Shown: positions 62,612 through 64,000 of the stretch, piece by piece
Layout of the letters: each line of letters starts with the position of its first letter
Numbering within the stretch: the stretch's first letter is position 1
Assembly (NCBI GenBank): GCA_963677695.2
Contig: CAXXUJ010000001.1
Span: forward strand, 1,240,001 to 1,304,000
Source of the DNA: SABI01 sp963677695
GTDB taxonomy: Bacteria; Spirochaetota; Spirochaetia; Sphaerochaetales; Sphaerochaetaceae
Reading direction: 5' to 3'
DNA length: 64,000 bases
Notes under the pieces: model-generated
Told to the model about the DNA's origin: nothing
What the model saw: only the letters and a program-made list of their open reading frames with translations
Database searches by the model: none
Program-made: the position numbers and the translations under genes

Positions 62612-63645
62612 CGCTCAATCACCTCTCCCTTTACATAATGCGTTTCTGCCTCTTTCGACCGCTTCCCGCTGAACCGCTTCTGAAGCTGACCGAAGGTCTG
62701 TTGTCCCAGAGCCTGGAACGGCTGATCATATGCAGTCAGTCCCAGCGCTTCTGACTCTGTAAAATTATCTATCGTGCACACCGGTATGTCTGTATGCCCC
62801 AGCCTTATCAGGTATGATTTCAAAACGACTCCGATATGACCGTTCCCGCACAGAAAACCGTCAGCTTCCCCGTGTTGAATCATTGCATTGATATCAATAT
62901 GTTCCAGCTGATTCTCCCTCAACGCTTCCTGATCCCACGGGAGGGTGATGACCCTGTCCTCAGCTGAGCGGACTCTCTGGAAGCTCTCTTCCCTTTCCCT
63001 GCTGCTGCTCATAGAGGAGTTTCCCCATCCGAGATAGACAATCTTCTCAGTGCCTCGCTTTTTCAGGTATGCATAGAGGCTTGTGATCGCATGATGGTTA
63101 TCGACACTGACTGAGGCTGTGAAATCGTAGTCGAGGATACTGTCGAAGAAGACGACGTTCATTCCCAGTCCGCTGAGACGTTCGATGTGACGGTAGTCGA
63201 GGAGGGTGTCATAGGGCCAGAAGACGATGTCCCTGATCCCTTTGAGAAAGAGGGAGAAGAGGACGTCCTTCAGTCCTTCGGCGTTATGGTTGTCGAGCTG
63301 CTTGATCACGACAAGGATGCCGTGTTTCTCCGCTTCACTCTCGAATGCCCGGTAGAAGGAGATGAAGAAGGGATTATGGACAGGGACCAGGACTGCTATG
63401 ATATCGGGCGTGCCCGATTTCCTGGTTTCGAGCGGGGTATAGATCGCTCCGCTTCCCTGGGTGTTGGAGATGTATCCCTCTTCTTCGAGGAGTTTTCTCG
63501 CCTTTCGAATCGTTCCCCGGCTTACCGAGAGAGCCTCGGCCTCCTTACGCTCGGGTATCAGCTGCTGGTAGGGTTCGATCTCTCCCGAGTATACGTTCCT
63601 GAAGAAGTCGAGGCGGATCTGTGTGTAGAGAGTGTCACTCTGCAT
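62608..63645 (-). CDS. GntR-type repressor with LacI-like ligand domain
   Basis: A 345-residue regulator: GntR winged helix (~1-75; ERKEAEALSVSRGTIRKARKLLEEEGY) fused to a periplasmic-binding-like effector domain (IIAVLVPVHNPFFISFYRAFESEAEKHG). It is of the AraR type and probably senses the sugar handled by the kinase next to it. Confidence 0.85.
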   Translation of the reverse strand: MQSDTLYTQIRLDFFRNVYSGEIEPYQQLIPERKEAEALSVSRGTIRKARKLLEEEGYISNTQGSGAIYTPLETRKSGTPDIIAVLVPVHNPFFISFYRAFESEAEKHGILVVIKQLDNHNAEGLKDVLFSLFLKGIRDIVFWPYDTLLDYRHIERLSGLGMNVVFFDSILDYDFTASVSVDNHHAITSLYAYLKKRGTEKIVYLGWGNSSMSSSREREESFQRVRSAEDRVITLPWDQEALRENQLEHIDINAMIQHGEADGFLCGNGHIGVVLKSYLIRLGHTDIPVCTIDNFTESEALGLTAYDQPFQALGQQTFGQLQKRFSGKRSKEAETHYVKGEVIER

Positions 63646-63649
63646 CTGA

Positions 63650-64000
63650 TCAGGTTCCCAGTCTCAGGATGATGTCTTCCTGTATTGCGGGGGAGAGGTC
63701 AAGAAAATTGACGAAGGTTCCGTGTATTCGCATGATGTAGACACCGGAGGGAGCATATTTCGCAGGGTTCTTGAGAACCTTGCGGAGGGTTTCAGCGGTG
63801 GTCACATTGACGTACAGATAGAAGGGTTCAGTTCTTTCCTCAGAGTCTGCGAGGTTGAAGAGGGGATTGAGTATCCTTCGTTTGAAGGCCACTCCCTTAT
63901 CTTCCAGTTCTTTCTCGGGAAAGTTCGCGGGGTTGATGCCCAGATGACAGGCACATCCCCCGTTCATATACTCATAGGGGAGTTTTCTCAGGGAGAGAAG
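63650..64000 (-). CDS. glycyl-radical-enzyme-like protein, C-terminal end (partial)
   Basis: The last 116 residues of a protein that runs off the right edge; the frame is open to position 64000. The C-terminus (VYIMRIHGTFVNFLDLSPAIQEDIILRL) is laid out like the glycyl-radical domain of pyruvate formate-lyase-type enzymes. The usual R-V-S/C-G-Y motif reads R-I-H-G-T here. An upstream block (CACHLGINPANFPEKELEDKG) may be typical of a YjjI-like subfamily; this is not certain. It precedes the GntR/FGGY kinase genes in the same direction. Confidence 0.55.
   Translation of the reverse strand, partial: LLSLRKLPYEYMNGGCACHLGINPANFPEKELEDKGVAFKRRILNPLFNLADSEERTEPFYLYVNVTTAETLRKVLKNPAKYAPSGVYIMRIHGTFVNFLDLSPAIQEDIILRLGT

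Overview
The window looks like chromosomal DNA of a free-living or gut-associated spirochaete, probably Sphaerochaeta-like (an inference from gene content and neighbourhood). The pointers are carD next to ispD and ispF, an hprK-ptsH-lexA cluster, lptCAB followed by rpoN, ThyX in place of ThyA, many sugar ABC systems with YesM/YesN-type regulators, and spirochaete-style exported proteins. Genes are tightly packed, many start codons overlap the previous stop, and three convergent pairs overlap at their 3' ends.

Layout. 1-6.06 kb: a catabolic island of a class II (HpcH/HpaI) aldolase, a divergent transketolase and a TIM-barrel isomerase/epimerase, flanked by two paralogous GntR/FCD repressors. 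Each repressor seems to have its own operator type. 6.1-13.7 kb: housekeeping genes (ispF, ispD, carD, malQ, an OppA-like binding protein, lplA, rsmE, thyX). 13.7-15.2 kb: a complete 1512-bp ISL3-family insertion sequence (IS), copy A. 15.2-27.5 kb: repair and core genes (spore photoproduct lyase-like gene, uvrC, holA, lexA, ptsH, hprK, hpf, rpoN, lptB, lptA, lptC, rseC-like, ymdB-like, tpx). 27.6 kb: tRNA-Leu(CAG) with an IS66-type fragment beside it. 28.2-32.1 kb: a LysR-controlled M20 amidohydrolase with two membrane proteins (one DUF5058-like). 32.5-40.6 kb: accessory genes (lipoprotein serine hydrolase, membrane-bound LuxR-type regulator, aldo/keto reductase, AEC permease, solitary HigA, RCC1-repeat lipoprotein). 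41-51.4 kb: a YtfQRT/YjfF-like sugar ABC importer with its own sensor-binding protein, histidine kinase and AraC-type response regulator; the kinase gene is split by ISL3 copy B. 51.6-53.9 kb: small accessory genes. 53.9-60.65 kb: a TetR-controlled tripartite efflux operon (TolC, HlyD, two ATPases, two ABC-2 permeases). 60.8-64 kb: YhcH, an FGGY kinase, a GntR/LacI-type repressor and the C-terminus of a glycyl-radical-enzyme-like protein cut by the window edge.

The most striking signals are these. (1) Several genes (carD, malQ, splB-like, uvrC, ymdB, rsmE) lack a Shine-Dalgarno (SD) sequence, and a sigma-70-type promoter sits so that its -10 box ends only 6-9 nt before the ATG, which suggests leaderless mRNAs. 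One divergent pair (uvrC and the SPL-like gene) shares a single palindromic -35 box. (2) The two-repressor catabolic island at the left end may encode an undescribed carbohydrate or sugar-acid pathway. (3) Two seemingly identical ISL3 copies both keep perfect 8-bp target duplications; one disrupts a sensor kinase and the other swaps the last three residues of an SPL-like protein. (4) The YmdB homologue has lost about four of its seven expected metal ligands. No CRISPR array, rRNA operon or prophage was seen.
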